A stretch of DNA of 64,000 nt from Blautia hominis (GTDB lineage: Bacteria; Bacillota; Clostridia; Lachnospirales; Lachnospiraceae), in contig NQOF01000004.1 of the NCBI GenBank assembly GCA_002270465.1, positions 248,001-312,000 of the forward strand, given 5' to 3'. The translations under genes were made by a program, and so were the position numbers. Of this stretch, positions 1 through 9,668 are shown piece by piece. The notes beneath the pieces were generated by a model, which ran no database searches, was not told the origin of the DNA, and was given only the letters and a program-made list of their open reading frames with translations. Positions within the stretch are counted from its first letter, which is position 1, and every line of letters begins with the position of its first letter.

Positions 1-19
1 GCTGAGAGGAGGAAATTTT

Positions 20-2566
20 ATGACACAGAGGCTGGGAATCAGAAAATCCCTGGACGAGCTGGAGAGAGAAGCATGGGCACCGAAACCTTCCATGCTGGAA
101 ACGCCTGCTGTTATGGTAAAACTGGATACAGACGGGAAAATGATCATAAGTGACAGCAGAAGCCGTGTTTCTCTAAACGGCATCTGGCAGATGGTCTGGG
201 ATGGGACGGAAGCCGAAAGACTGGATCTGTCTGTGCCTTGGGAAGACAGTATACCGGCAAATGTTCCCTGCAGTGTACATACCGCCCTTTATGAGGCCGG
301 CATCATTCCGGACCCAACGGTTGGCTTGAACGATAAGACCGCCAGGGAGTACAGCTACAAGACATGGTGGCTGAAAAAGGAATTTTTGTGGGAGGACGGC
401 TGCAAGGCAGACCGGTTGTTTTTTGAGGGCATCTGCCATTATGGAAAGGTGTGGTTGAACGGTCATTATCTGGGGGAACACAAGGGGATGTTTGGCCGTC
501 CGGTGTTTGACGCTGCTCCGTATTTGCAGAGGAAAAACACATTGATCGTGAAGATAGAAAATTCTCCGGCCCGTCCCCAGCCCATGTCCGAATATATGGA
601 CAATGACGAGGGATGGCATGACGGTGTTGTCATCAACTGCGTGTATGGGTGGCACTATGCCTGCCTTCCAAGCAGGGGCATCTGGGCACCGGCAGGACTG
701 GAGGAAAAGGAACCTGCCTGTTACAGTGAAAAACCTCTGGTGTCCTGTGGGGATACCCATGAGGGGATTGTGGATATCTGCTTGAAAATCCATGGAAAAT
801 GTGGAAAAACTATGATATCCGGTGTGGTGGAGGGCAAAAACCATGACGGAAAAGGCGGGAGCTTTTCTTATGAGGCAGAACTTACGCGGGAGGAACAGGT
901 TGTCCATCTGCGGACCCGGATAGAGGAGCCAAAGCTCTGGTGGCCGGTCAATATGGGGGAACAGAATCTCTACACACTTCGTCTGTCTGTGAAAACAGAA
1001 CAAGGGGATGCGCAGTATTTTGACACCACATTTGGTATGCGGACCATAGAGATGGGGCCGCTTCCGGGAGGCCCTTATGAGGATAAGCATAACTGGACAT
1101 TTATCGTTAACGGCCGTCCCACATTTATAAAGGGAACCAACTGGTGCACCCTGGATGTGCTTCTGCGGTTTGACAGGAATCTGTATCACAGATTTTTAAG
1201 CCTTGCCAAGGACCAGAATATACAGCTTCTCAGGGCATGGGGCGGCGGTATGCCGGAGTCTGATATATTCTATGATTTATGTGATGAGCTGGGGATCATG
1301 GTAATGCAGGAATGGCCCACCTGCTGGGACAGCCAGAAAGACCAGCCCTTTGGGGAGCTGGAGGAGACGGTATTGGTACATATGCCCCGCCTGCGCAACC
1401 ATCCGTCCCTGATCATGTGGTGCGGCGGAAATGAATCGGCCAGGGCTGACGGGGAGGCTATGGATATGATGGCGCGCTATGCGTTTGAACTTGACGGAAG
1501 CAGAGGATTTCACAGGACCTCACCCTGGGGCGGCGCACTGCACAACTACTCCACGTACTGGGATATGCAGGATATTGATGTGAGTCTTAATCTGAGATCA
1601 CATTTTATGGGGGAATTTGGCATGGCCTCTGCACCCAATCACAGGAGCGTGCTGAGATACGTTCCGGCAGAGGAGGCAGAACAGTGGCCGCCCAGCCGTT
1701 TTGGCTCCTTCGGGCATCACACACCCCGGTTCAATCAGCTTGAACCTGACGATATGGCACATCTTGGAAAACGTGTCCCTGAGTTCTGTGCAGGGGATAC
1801 GATGGAGAGTTTTATCTGGGGGACACAGATGGCTCAGGCCACGGCTGTCCGCCACACACTGGAAGCTTACCGATGCAGGTGGCCCGAATCCACGGGTATC
1901 TGCTATTACAAACTGACAGATGTGTACCCGGCCTGCTCCTGGTCCACCATCGACTATTACGGTGTGCCTAAGTTATCTTATTATGCCATTAAGGACAGCT
2001 ATCAGCCGCTTCACGCCTGCATTTTGTTTTCCTCCATGCGGGTGGAGGAAGATGTAAGGCTCCCGGTTTACCTGCTGGACGATGCAGGGAGTCTGGAAGG
2101 AAAAACATGGAGTGTAAAAGTGAGAGCCTATAATGAAAACCTGAAGGTTTTCAGGGAGGCCGTATACAGCGGCAGGGACAGCGCCAATGTGACCTGGCTT
2201 GGACATTTGCCTGTAAATGCATCAGAGGCCGGGGACGGTCCGGTTTTACTGACTACAGAGGTATATGCGGAGGGGGAAAAGGTGGATGACACCTTCTACT
2301 GGCTTAATTATCAGAAGAAACAGGGGTGTCTTCTGACACTCCCAAGGACGGTCATTACCTGCCATACAGAGCCGGGATATGCTGTGATCTCCAACACCGG
2401 AAATATGCCGGCAGTGGGAGTTACGGTGGAATGTCCCAAGAAAGATATGGAGTTTGTGACCGGGAGCAGCATGTTCTGGCTGAATCCGGGGGAAGTGAAA
2501 AGAGTTGCAGTTTCCCATACGGAAAATCTGGAGATCCGGGCCTGGAATGCGCTTGAAACTATTTAG
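20..2566 (+). CDS. GH2 family glycosidase (beta-mannosidase / exo-glucosaminidase-like)
   Basis: An 848-residue retaining glycosidase of family GH2. The N-terminal sugar-binding-like domain (about 45-190) contains a WLNG motif typical of GH2. An immunoglobulin-like sandwich follows (about 210-345), then the TIM barrel from about 350. The acid/base is probably E472 in a GGNES motif and the nucleophile E532 in a GEFG motif. There is no signal peptide, so it probably acts in the cytoplasm on imported oligosaccharides. The ATG has a good gaggagg site just upstream. Seen: the GH2 motifs. Inferred: preference for beta-mannosides or glucosaminides, because the strand before the acid/base resembles the beta-mannosidase branch rather than LacZ or GusA. 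It heads a run of genes with the dehydrogenase and esterase downstream, and the window may cut the operon upstream. Confidence 0.85.
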   Translation: MTQRLGIRKSLDELEREAWAPKPSMLETPAVMVKLDTDGKMIISDSRSRVSLNGIWQMVWDGTEAERLDLSVPWEDSIPANVPCSVHTALYEAGIIPDPTVGLNDKTAREYSYKTWWLKKEFLWEDGCKADRLFFEGICHYGKVWLNGHYLGEHKGMFGRPVFDAAPYLQRKNTLIVKIENSPARPQPMSEYMDNDEGWHDGVVINCVYGWHYACLPSRGIWAPAGLEEKEPACYSEKPLVSCGDTHEGIVDICLKIHGKCGKTMISGVVEGKNHDGKGGSFSYEAELTREEQVVHLRTRIEEPKLWWPVNMGEQNLYTLRLSVKTEQGDAQYFDTTFGMRTIEMGPLPGGPYEDKHNWTFIVNGRPTFIKGTNWCTLDVLLRFDRNLYHRFLSLAKDQNIQLLRAWGGGMPESDIFYDLCDELGIMVMQEWPTCWDSQKDQPFGELEETVLVHMPRLRNHPSLIMWCGGNESARADGEAMDMMARYAFELDGSRGFHRTSPWGGALHNYSTYWDMQDIDVSLNLRSHFMGEFGMASAPNHRSVLRYVPAEEAEQWPPSRFGSFGHHTPRFNQLEPDDMAHLGKRVPEFCAGDTMESFIWGTQMAQATAVRHTLEAYRCRWPESTGICYYKLTDVYPACSWSTIDYYGVPKLSYYAIKDSYQPLHACILFSSMRVEEDVRLPVYLLDDAGSLEGKTWSVKVRAYNENLKVFREAVYSGRDSANVTWLGHLPVNASEAGDGPVLLTTEVYAEGEKVDDTFYWLNYQKKQGCLLTLPRTVITCHTEPGYAVISNTGNMPAVGVTVECPKKDMEFVTGSSMFWLNPGEVKRVAVSHTENLEIRAWNALETI

Positions 2567-2583
2567 AAATGAGAGGGATTAAG

Positions 2584-3633
2584 ATGAAAGCAATACAGTT
2601 TTACGGAAAAAACGACTATGCGCTGACCGATGTGGCCAGACCGGAAATAAAGGACGGGGAAATCCTGCTGAAAGTGAAGGCAGCGGCTGTCTGCGGAAGT
2701 GATCTGCGGATGATACAGAACGGATACCAGGGGGTAACCAGGGAAACACCCCGTATCTATGGGCATGAGATATCCGGGATCATCGAACAGACAGGAAGAT
2801 CCGTGACAGGTTATAAACCGGGAATGACTGTGGCCATTGCGCCGAATATGGGATGCGGCACCTGTGATGCCTGTGTATCGGGAAATACCCATCTGTGTCG
2901 GGAGTACCGTGCCTTCGGCATTAATATGGACGGGGGATTTGCGGAATATGTGGTCATCCCGGAGGCGGCAGTGCGCCAGGGTAATGTGGTGAAAATAGAT
3001 ATTGACGAGGACATGACCTTTGAGAAGGCAGCAGTGCTGGAGCCTTTATCCTGTGTGTACAATGGTTTTGAGCAGGTGGGGATCAAACCCTGTGATACGG
3101 TGCTTATCATTGGAGCGGGTCCAATCGGTATTATGCATGGGATGCTGGCGAAAATGGCAGGTGCGGCAAAAGTTATCATCACAGACCTGAACGAGAACCG
3201 TGTGTCTATCTGCAAAGAATTTGATCCGTTTTTCATTACCTATGCGGGCGGGGAACTGAAAGGATTTGTCATGGAGCAGACACAGGGACAAGGTGTTTCC
3301 GTCTGCATCACCGCGTGTCCATCCCCGCAGGCACAGGCCCAGGCTCTGGAACTGCTGGCAGTGAACGGCAGGGTGAATTTCTTCGGCGGTCTCCCGGCTG
3401 ACAGAAGCCAGGTTACCATAAACACAAACCAGGTGCACTACAAGCAGCTTGTCCTCACGGGAAGCTGCCGTGCCAGTCTGACCCAGTACAGAAAATGTAT
3501 GAAGCTGGTGCAGGCGGGCGTCCTGAATATTGATAAGATTGTTTCAGCCACCTATTCCATAGAGGAGTATGAGGAAGCATTTACCGCAGCTAAAGAGGGA
3601 AGGAATCTGAAAAATATCTTTGTATTTTCATAA
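2584..3633 (+). CDS. Zinc-dependent alcohol/polyol dehydrogenase (MDR family)
   Basis: A 349-residue medium-chain dehydrogenase. Near the N-terminus it has the catalytic zinc cysteine in VCGSD and a GHE motif. The structural zinc lobe follows with four cysteines in the C-G-T-C-D-A-C...C pattern, and the NAD-binding segment has GAGPIG. The family oxidises secondary alcohols of polyols, sugars or threonine; the substrate here is unknown. An ATG 15 bases further upstream is in frame, but gagaggg lies 7 bases before the ATG used here, so I chose the shorter form. It sits 17 bases after the GH2 gene and 19 before the esterase. About half of its residues match the dehydrogenase at 45631 by eye, so two sugar loci in this window use related enzymes. 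Confidence 0.88.
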   Translation: MKAIQFYGKNDYALTDVARPEIKDGEILLKVKAAAVCGSDLRMIQNGYQGVTRETPRIYGHEISGIIEQTGRSVTGYKPGMTVAIAPNMGCGTCDACVSGNTHLCREYRAFGINMDGGFAEYVVIPEAAVRQGNVVKIDIDEDMTFEKAAVLEPLSCVYNGFEQVGIKPCDTVLIIGAGPIGIMHGMLAKMAGAAKVIITDLNENRVSICKEFDPFFITYAGGELKGFVMEQTQGQGVSVCITACPSPQAQAQALELLAVNGRVNFFGGLPADRSQVTINTNQVHYKQLVLTGSCRASLTQYRKCMKLVQAGVLNIDKIVSATYSIEEYEEAFTAAKEGRNLKNIFVFS

Positions 3634-3652
3634 GGGATACAGGAGGACAGGG

Positions 3653-4615
3653 ATGGGATATAGGGAAGACAGGAAAAGAGAACTGGAAAGCTATCTGCCT
3701 TTGCTGACCCGGAAACAGGATTTTGATCTGTTCTGGGAAAGGGAATTGGAAGAAAGCCGGAATCTTCCCCTTGGTCTGAGGGCAGAAAGGGTGGAGGATT
3801 ATCCGTCCAAGTATGTCAAAGTGTATGAGATCAGCTATCAGGGAATGGAAAATACCAGGATCCACGGCTGGTATCTGGCTCCGCAGACAGCCGGAAGGGA
3901 CAGGGTGCCCTGTGTGGTGCAGTACCACGGATTTTCCGGGAGCAGAGGTCTGCCCTCGGACCATCTTTACTGGACCGCGCTGGGGATGGCAGTCCTGGCT
4001 GTGGACTGCCGCGGACAGGGAGGTATAACAGCAGATCATGCCGGGTACCGGGAAGCGTACTTTGACGGGCTTGCGTGCAGGGGGATATTAAATCCCCATG
4101 AGTATTATTACCGGCATGTTTATCTGGACAGTATCAGGGCGATTGACGCAGCCTGTGCTATGGAGGAGACGGACCGGGAGAAAATCATACTCCACGGAAT
4201 CAGCCAGGGCGGGGCACTGGTCATGGCTGCCGCCGCACTGGACGGACGTCCCGCTGCTGCCCTGGCGGATGTGCCGGGAAACAGTGACCTGAGGACAAGG
4301 GTGGAGGGGGAATACGGCAGCTTTGGCGCCGTTGCTGCATATCTTCGCAGATTTCCCCAACATACAGACACGGCTTTTGATACGCTGAGTTATTTTGATA
4401 CCATGAATCTGGCGGACCGTATTACCTGTCCTGTCTTGTGCTCTGTGTCTTTGAAAGATAATACCTGTCCTGCAAAATGCTTTTTTGCCACCTATAACAG
4501 GATCCGGGCGGAAAAGCAGATTGAAATTTATCCGTTTTGCGGACATGAGAATGCTTACAGCATACAGATGGAGAAAAAGCTGGTTTTCCTGCAGCGGTGT
4601 AATATAATAGAGTAA
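3653..4615 (+). CDS. Acetylxylan esterase / cephalosporin-C deacetylase-like (CE7)
   Basis: A 320-residue alpha/beta hydrolase. The catalytic triad is visible as S184 in GISQGG, D269 in SLKD and H298 in CGHE; the oxyanion region is YHGFSGS. The RGQGG motif after the second strand is typical of carbohydrate esterase family 7, which removes acetyl groups from short xylo- and other acetylated oligosaccharides in the cytoplasm. The start chosen follows aggagg by 6 bases; an in-frame ATG 33 bases upstream lies inside the dehydrogenase gene and has no good site. Its place between two GH2 genes suggests deacetylation of oligosaccharides, perhaps acetylated mannan, before hydrolysis; that substrate is an inference. 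Confidence 0.85.
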   Translation: MGYREDRKRELESYLPLLTRKQDFDLFWERELEESRNLPLGLRAERVEDYPSKYVKVYEISYQGMENTRIHGWYLAPQTAGRDRVPCVVQYHGFSGSRGLPSDHLYWTALGMAVLAVDCRGQGGITADHAGYREAYFDGLACRGILNPHEYYYRHVYLDSIRAIDAACAMEETDREKIILHGISQGGALVMAAAALDGRPAAALADVPGNSDLRTRVEGEYGSFGAVAAYLRRFPQHTDTAFDTLSYFDTMNLADRITCPVLCSVSLKDNTCPAKCFFATYNRIRAEKQIEIYPFCGHENAYSIQMEKKLVFLQRCNIIE

Positions 4616-4634
4616 TAGCAGATATAACAGATAT

Positions 4635-4765
4635 AGCAGGTATGCAGAGTATAGCGGGTATGCAGAGTGTAGCAGGTATGTAGAGTATAGCAGATATGCA
4701 GAGTATAATATAGCAGATATGCAGAGTATAGCAGGTATGCAGAGTATAGCGAGTATGCAGTGTAT
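4635..4765. repeat. 18-base tandem repeat, seven copies
   Basis: Seven near-identical units of agcaggtatgcagagtat. Units 1-4 are at 4635-4706 and units 5-7 at 4712-4765, with a five-base insertion (aatat) between them. A degenerate eighth copy may follow. Substitutions are few, so expansion looks recent. Confidence 0.9.
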
Positions 4766-4790
4766 TGCCGGTATTGGCTGTGTAACCCGC

Positions 4791-4840
4791 AGAGTATGTC
4801 TGAAAATTACTTTTGGCAAGCTGTGTGCCATACACCGGGC
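4791..4840 (+). repeat. Partial copy of dispersed element B
   Basis: Begins agagtatgtctgaaaatta and continues through a ggcaagctgtg segment, matching the left end of the element at 7464-7625 with few changes. No matching right end was found before the beta-mannosidase start, so this looks like a truncated copy. Confidence 0.55.
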
Positions 4841-4916
4841 ATTTTGGACAGGGTGTAGTGCAGGGGAAAAAGCGAGAGAAAGGCCGGAAAACAAAAAACA
4901 AGACTGGAGGAAAAAT

Positions 4917-7370
4917 ATGTTAAGGCAGTATATCACACAGGGATGGATGCTTCAGATCCGGGGGGAGGAGGAGCGGATCCCGGCACAGGTTCCGGGATCG
5001 GTTTATCATGATCTTCTCTGCAGCAAACGGATGGAAGACCCGTTCTGGCGGGATAATGAGGACAAAGCGCTGAAGCTGATGGAGAATGACTTTATATACG
5101 AGACGCATTTTGTACCGGATAAAGGACTTTTTGATACGGACGAGATAAGGCTCTGTTTTGCCGGGCTGGATACGATTGCAGATATTTATCTGAACGGGAT
5201 CCTGCTTGGCAGGGCAGATAATATGCACCGGGTATGGGAATTTTCCGTCACGGAGGTGCTGCGGCAGGAAGAGAATGTATTAAAAATTTACTTCCACAGC
5301 CCGACCGGATATATAAAGGAGCGGTATGCCCAGTGTGTGACAATGGGCTCTGAGCACTGTATGGACGGATTTCCCCAGATCAGGAAAGCGCATTGTATGT
5401 TTGGCTGGGACTGGGGGCCAAGGCTTCCTGATGCAGGTATCTGGAAGGATGTTTTCCTGGAGGGCGTGGAGACAGGAAGACTGGAATCCGTGTATGTGAC
5501 ACAGGAGCATGAGACTCATAAGGTCACGCTGCACATCAGTGCCAAGATTGCCCGGGCCGGGAAAGAAAAGGATTCCGCTAAAGATGCGGAAGTGCTTTCC
5601 TACAGGGTTACGGTGACGGACCCAAAAGGGAATGTAAGGACAGCGGAGAACTCACCGGAGAGTCTGGTCATTCCACAGCCTCTTCTGTGGTGGCCAAATG
5701 GATATGGAGAGCAGAATCTGTACGGAATCTGTGTACAGCTCATGAAGGGCGGCAGGGAGATTGACCGCTGGGAGAAGCGGATTGGGCTTAGGACTATGAC
5801 CATGCACAGGGAAAAGGATGCATATGGTGAGAGCTTTGCCCATGAGGTAAACGGAGTACAGATATTTGCCATGGGTGCAGACTATATTCCCGAGGATAAT
5901 ATTTTCAGCCGCATCACAGGGGAAAGGACAAGAAGCCTGCTGGAGCAGTGCCGGGCAGCTAATTTTAACTGTATCCGTGTATGGGGAGGCGGATTCTATC
6001 CCCATGATGACTTTTATGACATCTGTGATGAACTGGGACTGGTGGTATGGCAGGATTTGATGTTTGCCTGTGCCGTTTATGAACTGACAGAGGAATTTGA
6101 TAAAAATATCAGAGCGGAGATCAGGGACAATGTGCGCCGTCTCCGTCATCATGCCAGCCTGGGACTCTGGTGTGGAAACAATGAGATGGAGATGTTCGTG
6201 GATGAGGGACAGTGGGTAAACACACCGAAACAGAAGGCGGACTACATAAAGATGTATGAGTATATCATTCCCCAGGTGCTTAGGGAGGAGGACCCGCAGA
6301 CATTTTACTGGCCTGCAAGTCCGTCTTCGGGCGGGAGCTTTGACGCACCCAATGATCCGGACCGGGGAGATGTCCACTACTGGGAGGTGTGGCATGGAGA
6401 TAAGCCGTTTTCCGAGTACCGCAAATATTATTTCCGGTATGCAAGTGAGTTTGGATTCCAGTCTTTTCCCTGTCTGAAGACAGTGGAGGCATTTACGCTG
6501 CCGGAGGATAGAAATATTTTTTCCTATGTTATGGATAAGCATCAGAGGAATGACGCGGCAAATGGAAAGATCATGAAGTATCTGTATCAGACGTTTCTCT
6601 ATCCTTCGGAATTTGATACGCTGTTGTATGCATCGCAGCTTCTGCAGGGGGAGGCGATCAAGTACGGGGTGGAGCATTTCCGCAGAAACAGGGGAAGATG
6701 TATGGGAGCTGTGTACTGGCAGCTTAATGACTGCTGGCCTGTGGCGTCCTGGTCATCCATTGACTACTATGGCAGATGGAAGGCTCTGCATTATTTTGCA
6801 AAACGTTTTTTTGCCCCGGTGCTGTTGTCCTGTCAGGAGGAAGGGATGATGACACAGAATACAAATGTAAATGCACAGCCGTTTCAGATGGAGAAAAGTG
6901 TCACGTTTAATGTTTCTAATGAGACCATGACAGAGAAGGCGGTCCGGGTAGTATGGGCTGTGCGCGATCGTTTTGGAGAGGTCCTGCGGGAGGTGGAGCA
7001 GGAGCTTTTGGTTCCGGCGCTTTCCAGTGTGTGGATGGATAAGGTGGAGATCCCGGAAATGAAGATTGAGGAGGAGTATATCAGTTATGAGCTTTTTGAG
7101 GGGGAGAAGTGGGTGTCAGGGTCTACAGTGCTGCTGACGCTGCCTAAGTTTTTCCGGTATGAGGATCCGCGACTTACGGTGGAGGCTTGCGGGGATGAGA
7201 TTGTTGTCCGGGCGGAGGCGTATGCTGGAAGTGTGGAGATCAGGAATGAGAATGAGGATCTGGTGTTAGAGGATAATTATTTTGATATGAATGGCGGTGA
7301 GAAGAGGATTAAGGTGATAAAAGGGGAGGTGGAGAAGATTCGAGTCCGGAGTGTGTATGATATTCGGTAG
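4917..7370 (+). CDS. Beta-mannosidase (GH2)
   Basis: An 817-residue GH2 enzyme cleaving terminal beta-mannosyl residues from manno-oligosaccharides. The N-terminal domain has YLNG, the middle carries the [11 protein letters not shown] stretch characteristic of beta-mannosidases, and the barrel contains RVWGGG. Acid/base E423 lies in CGNNE and nucleophile E511 in ASEFG, the expected spacing. No signal peptide is visible. The start is set by ggagg 6 bases upstream; the open frame continues 66 codons further up through the tandem repeat, but that extension has no site and is not conserved-looking. With the first GH2 and the CE7 esterase it suggests processing of acetylated mannan fragments (inference). 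Confidence 0.92.
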   Translation: MLRQYITQGWMLQIRGEEERIPAQVPGSVYHDLLCSKRMEDPFWRDNEDKALKLMENDFIYETHFVPDKGLFDTDEIRLCFAGLDTIADIYLNGILLGRADNMHRVWEFSVTEVLRQEENVLKIYFHSPTGYIKERYAQCVTMGSEHCMDGFPQIRKAHCMFGWDWGPRLPDAGIWKDVFLEGVETGRLESVYVTQEHETHKVTLHISAKIARAGKEKDSAKDAEVLSYRVTVTDPKGNVRTAENSPESLVIPQPLLWWPNGYGEQNLYGICVQLMKGGREIDRWEKRIGLRTMTMHREKDAYGESFAHEVNGVQIFAMGADYIPEDNIFSRITGERTRSLLEQCRAANFNCIRVWGGGFYPHDDFYDICDELGLVVWQDLMFACAVYELTEEFDKNIRAEIRDNVRRLRHHASLGLWCGNNEMEMFVDEGQWVNTPKQKADYIKMYEYIIPQVLREEDPQTFYWPASPSSGGSFDAPNDPDRGDVHYWEVWHGDKPFSEYRKYYFRYASEFGFQSFPCLKTVEAFTLPEDRNIFSYVMDKHQRNDAANGKIMKYLYQTFLYPSEFDTLLYASQLLQGEAIKYGVEHFRRNRGRCMGAVYWQLNDCWPVASWSSIDYYGRWKALHYFAKRFFAPVLLSCQEEGMMTQNTNVNAQPFQMEKSVTFNVSNETMTEKAVRVVWAVRDRFGEVLREVEQELLVPALSSVWMDKVEIPEMKIEEEYISYELFEGEKWVSGSTVLLTLPKFFRYEDPRLTVEACGDEIVVRAEAYAGSVEIRNENEDLVLEDNYFDMNGGEKRIKVIKGEVEKIRVRSVYDIR

Positions 7371-7388
7371 ATGAGAGATGGGGCGGAC

Positions 7389-7436
7389 GGGATAAGCGGA
7401 GGTGCTGTGAGGGGCCGTGGGGTGTATATCTGTGGC
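7389..7436 (+). repeat. Left arm of 48-base perfect inverted repeat
   Basis: The 48 bases here are an exact reverse complement of 7719-7766. The arms lie about 280 bases apart and enclose a complete copy of dispersed element B. The outer structure starts 18 bases after the beta-mannosidase stop. Confidence 0.92.
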
Positions 7437-7463
7437 CGCTCGACGTTACGGGACCTGTGAACT

Positions 7464-7625
7464 AGAGCGTGGCTGAAAATTGCTTTCGGCAAGCTGTGCG
7501 TCACAGTTTGTGGGAGATTTGGGGCCGATGAGGGAGGCGCAGCGGGCTGCGTTGACCGAATTGGAGCCAAATCTCCCGCAAAGTGGGGCGTGCAGATTGT
7601 CGGAATGAATTTTTAGACATGCTCT
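7464..7625. mobile_element. MITE-like element B, complete copy
   Basis: A 162-base element with imperfect terminal inverted repeats of about 18 bases, agagcgtggctgaaaatt at the left and the complement of agagcatgtctaaaaatt at the right. Inside is a second stem, gggagatttgg at 7512-7522 pairing with 7567-7577. No coding capacity. Similar ends occur at 4791 and 14373. It could be a non-autonomous transposable element or a palindromic repeat family; no target duplication was identified. Confidence 0.6.
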
Positions 7626-7718
7626 AACCTCTAACTGCAACTAAGACGCTCACCAGTGGGTTCGCGCCTAAGTTTCCGTAAGAGGTGGATTTCACAGAAC
7701 CCTCCACTTAACCTCGCT

Positions 7719-7766
7719 GCCACAGATATACACCCCACGGCCCCTCACAGCACCTCCGCTTATCCC
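7719..7766 (-). repeat. Right arm of 48-base perfect inverted repeat
   Basis: Exact reverse complement of 7389-7436. A 48-base perfect arm is far longer than a terminator stem and, with the element inside, looks like recombination or a transposon scar. Confidence 0.92.
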
Positions 7767-8104
7767 TGGTTTTCTCTGCCGGAAATGTGTGTTATTGTTG
7801 TGGCTCGTGTTGGATTATGACGACAGTGAGTTGACGGGGGCGTTGGAATATGAAGACGTAGAGTTGAGAAAGCTGGGGAATTATGACCATGGAAAGTTTG
7901 TGGGACGTGTTGCTGTACAGGGGAATATATTTTTGAGATGTTGTGGACAGTGACCGGAAGGAAGGCGGCTGAGAGGTGGTACTTAAGGCCTATAGTCTCC
8001 TGTGCCGGGAAGTATTTTCCACAAGAGGATGCTCCATGATGTTTAGTAAAATCCAGTGTTGAACAATGGTGAAATGCCAGTCATTGTATCTTGCACGCTG
8101 AAGG
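7767..8104. other. Intergenic stretch with nothing recognised
   Basis: No convincing gene, RNA or terminator seen. It is GT-rich on the plus strand with no frame that has both a ribosome binding site and a protein-like composition. Confidence 0.5.
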
Positions 8105-8176
8105 GAGGAAGTACACTCAAAGGAAGAAGTATACTGAAGGGAAGAAGTACACTGAAAAGCGGAACTATCCTAAAGG
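8105..8176. repeat. 18-base tandem repeat, four copies
   Basis: Units at 8105, 8123, 8141 and 8159. The consensus is gaagaagtacactgaagg, with the fourth copy degenerate. Unit length matches the 4635 array but the sequence differs. Confidence 0.8.
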
Positions 8177-8306
8177 GTAGATCTGGGCATCGTGAAGTGA
8201 GTTGCTGTACAATAGTATTAGATTAAGTATGCTTGAACAGCAGCGGGTAATGAGTCGGAGGGGGAATGGATTGGGAATGTTGAATGGATTAGAATGGAGG
8301 GATAAG

Positions 8307-9599
8307 ATGAAAGGGCTGAAGGTGCATCAGGAGAAACATTATCTTATGTGGGAGGATGGGACTCCGTTTTTTTATTTGGGGGATACGGCTTGGGAATTGT
8401 TTCATAGGCTGGATAGGGAGGAGGCGGCTGAGTATCTTGAGAGAAGGGCTGCGCAGGGATTTCATGTGGTTCAGGCTGCGGCGTTGGCGGAGCTGGATGG
8501 GATCTATATGGGGAATGCTTATGGGCACAGACCGTTAGTGATGGAAGAGGGGAAGGTTTGTCTGCCGGGAAAGCAGGGGGAATCGTTTTCCGGGGCGGAG
8601 GAGTGTGCGGCGTATTGGGAGCATGTGGACTGGGTTGTTCACAGGGCTGCGGAATTGGGACTTTTTATGGGGATTCTGCCCTGCTGGGGGGATAAATGGA
8701 ATAAAAAGTGGGGATGCGGGCCTGAGATTTTTCTGGATTCGGACAGTGCTTATGAATATGGTGCCTGGATTGGGGAACGGTATCGGGAGGATTGGAATGT
8801 TATTTGGATCCTGGGCGGTGACAGGCCGGTGGAAAATGAAGGTCAGGAGAGTGTGCTGGATGCAATGGCAGCGGGGATCAGGAGCAGGGATACGAGGCAT
8901 TTGATGACGTTTCACCCCAGCGGCGCATCTTGTTCCACGGATTTTTTGAAGTGCAAGCCGTATATTGATTTTAACTGCTGTCAGTCGGGTCATGGGCTGG
9001 AGGGATATGAGAGCTGGAAGTTTATCGTGAAGATGCAGGAGGAGGAAGAGAAGCCCTGTCTTGATATGGAACCCAGGTATGAGGGACACCCGGCGTGTTT
9101 TCAGCCGGAGTATGGTGTGTTTTGGGGAGAACGTGAGGTAAGGCAGAATGGGTATTGGAATCTTCTTCAGGGGGCCTGTGGCTGTGTTTACGGCCACCAT
9201 GGGGTATGGTGTTTCTGCAGGGAGAAGGACAGCGGGCATTTGAAGACCTGGTGGGAAGGGCTTGAGGAGAAGGGGGCCGGACAGATGCGGTATATGGAAC
9301 AACTGCGGCTGTGCAGGCCGTTTTTTGAACTGCGCCCGGCACCGGAGCTTGTGGAACAGGAGGAGTGGTGCGGACAGTATATTGCCGCAGCCAGAGGAGA
9401 TAAATATGCGTTTCTGTACACACCATATGGGCAGGAGATGAAAGTCCATCTGGAGAAGATAGGGGATGGACCGGTACAGTGCAGCTGGTTTGATCCTGCA
9501 GATGGTGTATTTAAGAAAAAAGAAATCTGGCCGCCCTGCCCGGTTGTTCTGAGACCGCCGGATGCAGGGCATGACTGGGTTGCTGTGTTGGATTTTTAA
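8307..9599 (+). CDS. GH140 / DUF4038 family glycosidase (apiosidase family)
   Basis: A 430-residue protein. Its N-terminus carries the DUF4038 signature: a GTPFFYLGDTAWE segment, then a QGFHVVQ strand. The candidate catalytic pair is D172 in LGGDRP and E255 in DMEPRYEG, the same arrangement as the characterised GH140 apiosidase, which releases apiose from rhamnogalacturonan-II side chains. A short C-terminal beta domain follows. The start follows ggaggg by 5 bases; the open frame extends 35 codons upstream without support. No signal peptide is seen, unlike Bacteroides homologues, so it probably works on imported fragments. The family is broad and the true substrate may not be an apioside. Confidence 0.8.
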   Translation: MKGLKVHQEKHYLMWEDGTPFFYLGDTAWELFHRLDREEAAEYLERRAAQGFHVVQAAALAELDGIYMGNAYGHRPLVMEEGKVCLPGKQGESFSGAEECAAYWEHVDWVVHRAAELGLFMGILPCWGDKWNKKWGCGPEIFLDSDSAYEYGAWIGERYREDWNVIWILGGDRPVENEGQESVLDAMAAGIRSRDTRHLMTFHPSGASCSTDFLKCKPYIDFNCCQSGHGLEGYESWKFIVKMQEEEEKPCLDMEPRYEGHPACFQPEYGVFWGEREVRQNGYWNLLQGACGCVYGHHGVWCFCREKDSGHLKTWWEGLEEKGAGQMRYMEQLRLCRPFFELRPAPELVEQEEWCGQYIAAARGDKYAFLYTPYGQEMKVHLEKIGDGPVQCSWFDPADGVFKKKEIWPPCPVVLRPPDAGHDWVAVLDF

Positions 9600-9668
9600 G
9601 GGCTGATTGGGACCGATGTATGAAACCTGTTTACAGATAGACCGCTATCATGATCCGGAAGGACAAAA

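Larger units (their letters stand above)
4616..4916. other. Non-coding gap with repeats
   Basis: The 301-base space between the esterase and the beta-mannosidase holds an 18-base tandem repeat and a fragment of a dispersed element (both listed separately). A long frame runs through the repeats into the beta-mannosidase, but I judge it a by-product of a unit length divisible by three. No clear terminator or promoter was seen. Confidence 0.6.

Noticed and set aside
4719-4916. Upstream extension of the beta-mannosidase frame through the 18-base repeats (MQSIAG-type peptide)
   Set aside because: Repeat unit divisible by three keeps the frame open by chance; the first supported start is 4917 with ggagg.
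4088-4936. Minus-strand frame of 282 residues rich in Leu, Tyr and Ala
   Set aside because: Antisense to the esterase and the tandem repeat; no ribosome binding site and low-complexity composition.
8535-9572. Minus-strand frame of 345 residues within the GH140 gene
   Set aside because: Antisense shadow of a gene with clear family motifs and a supported start.
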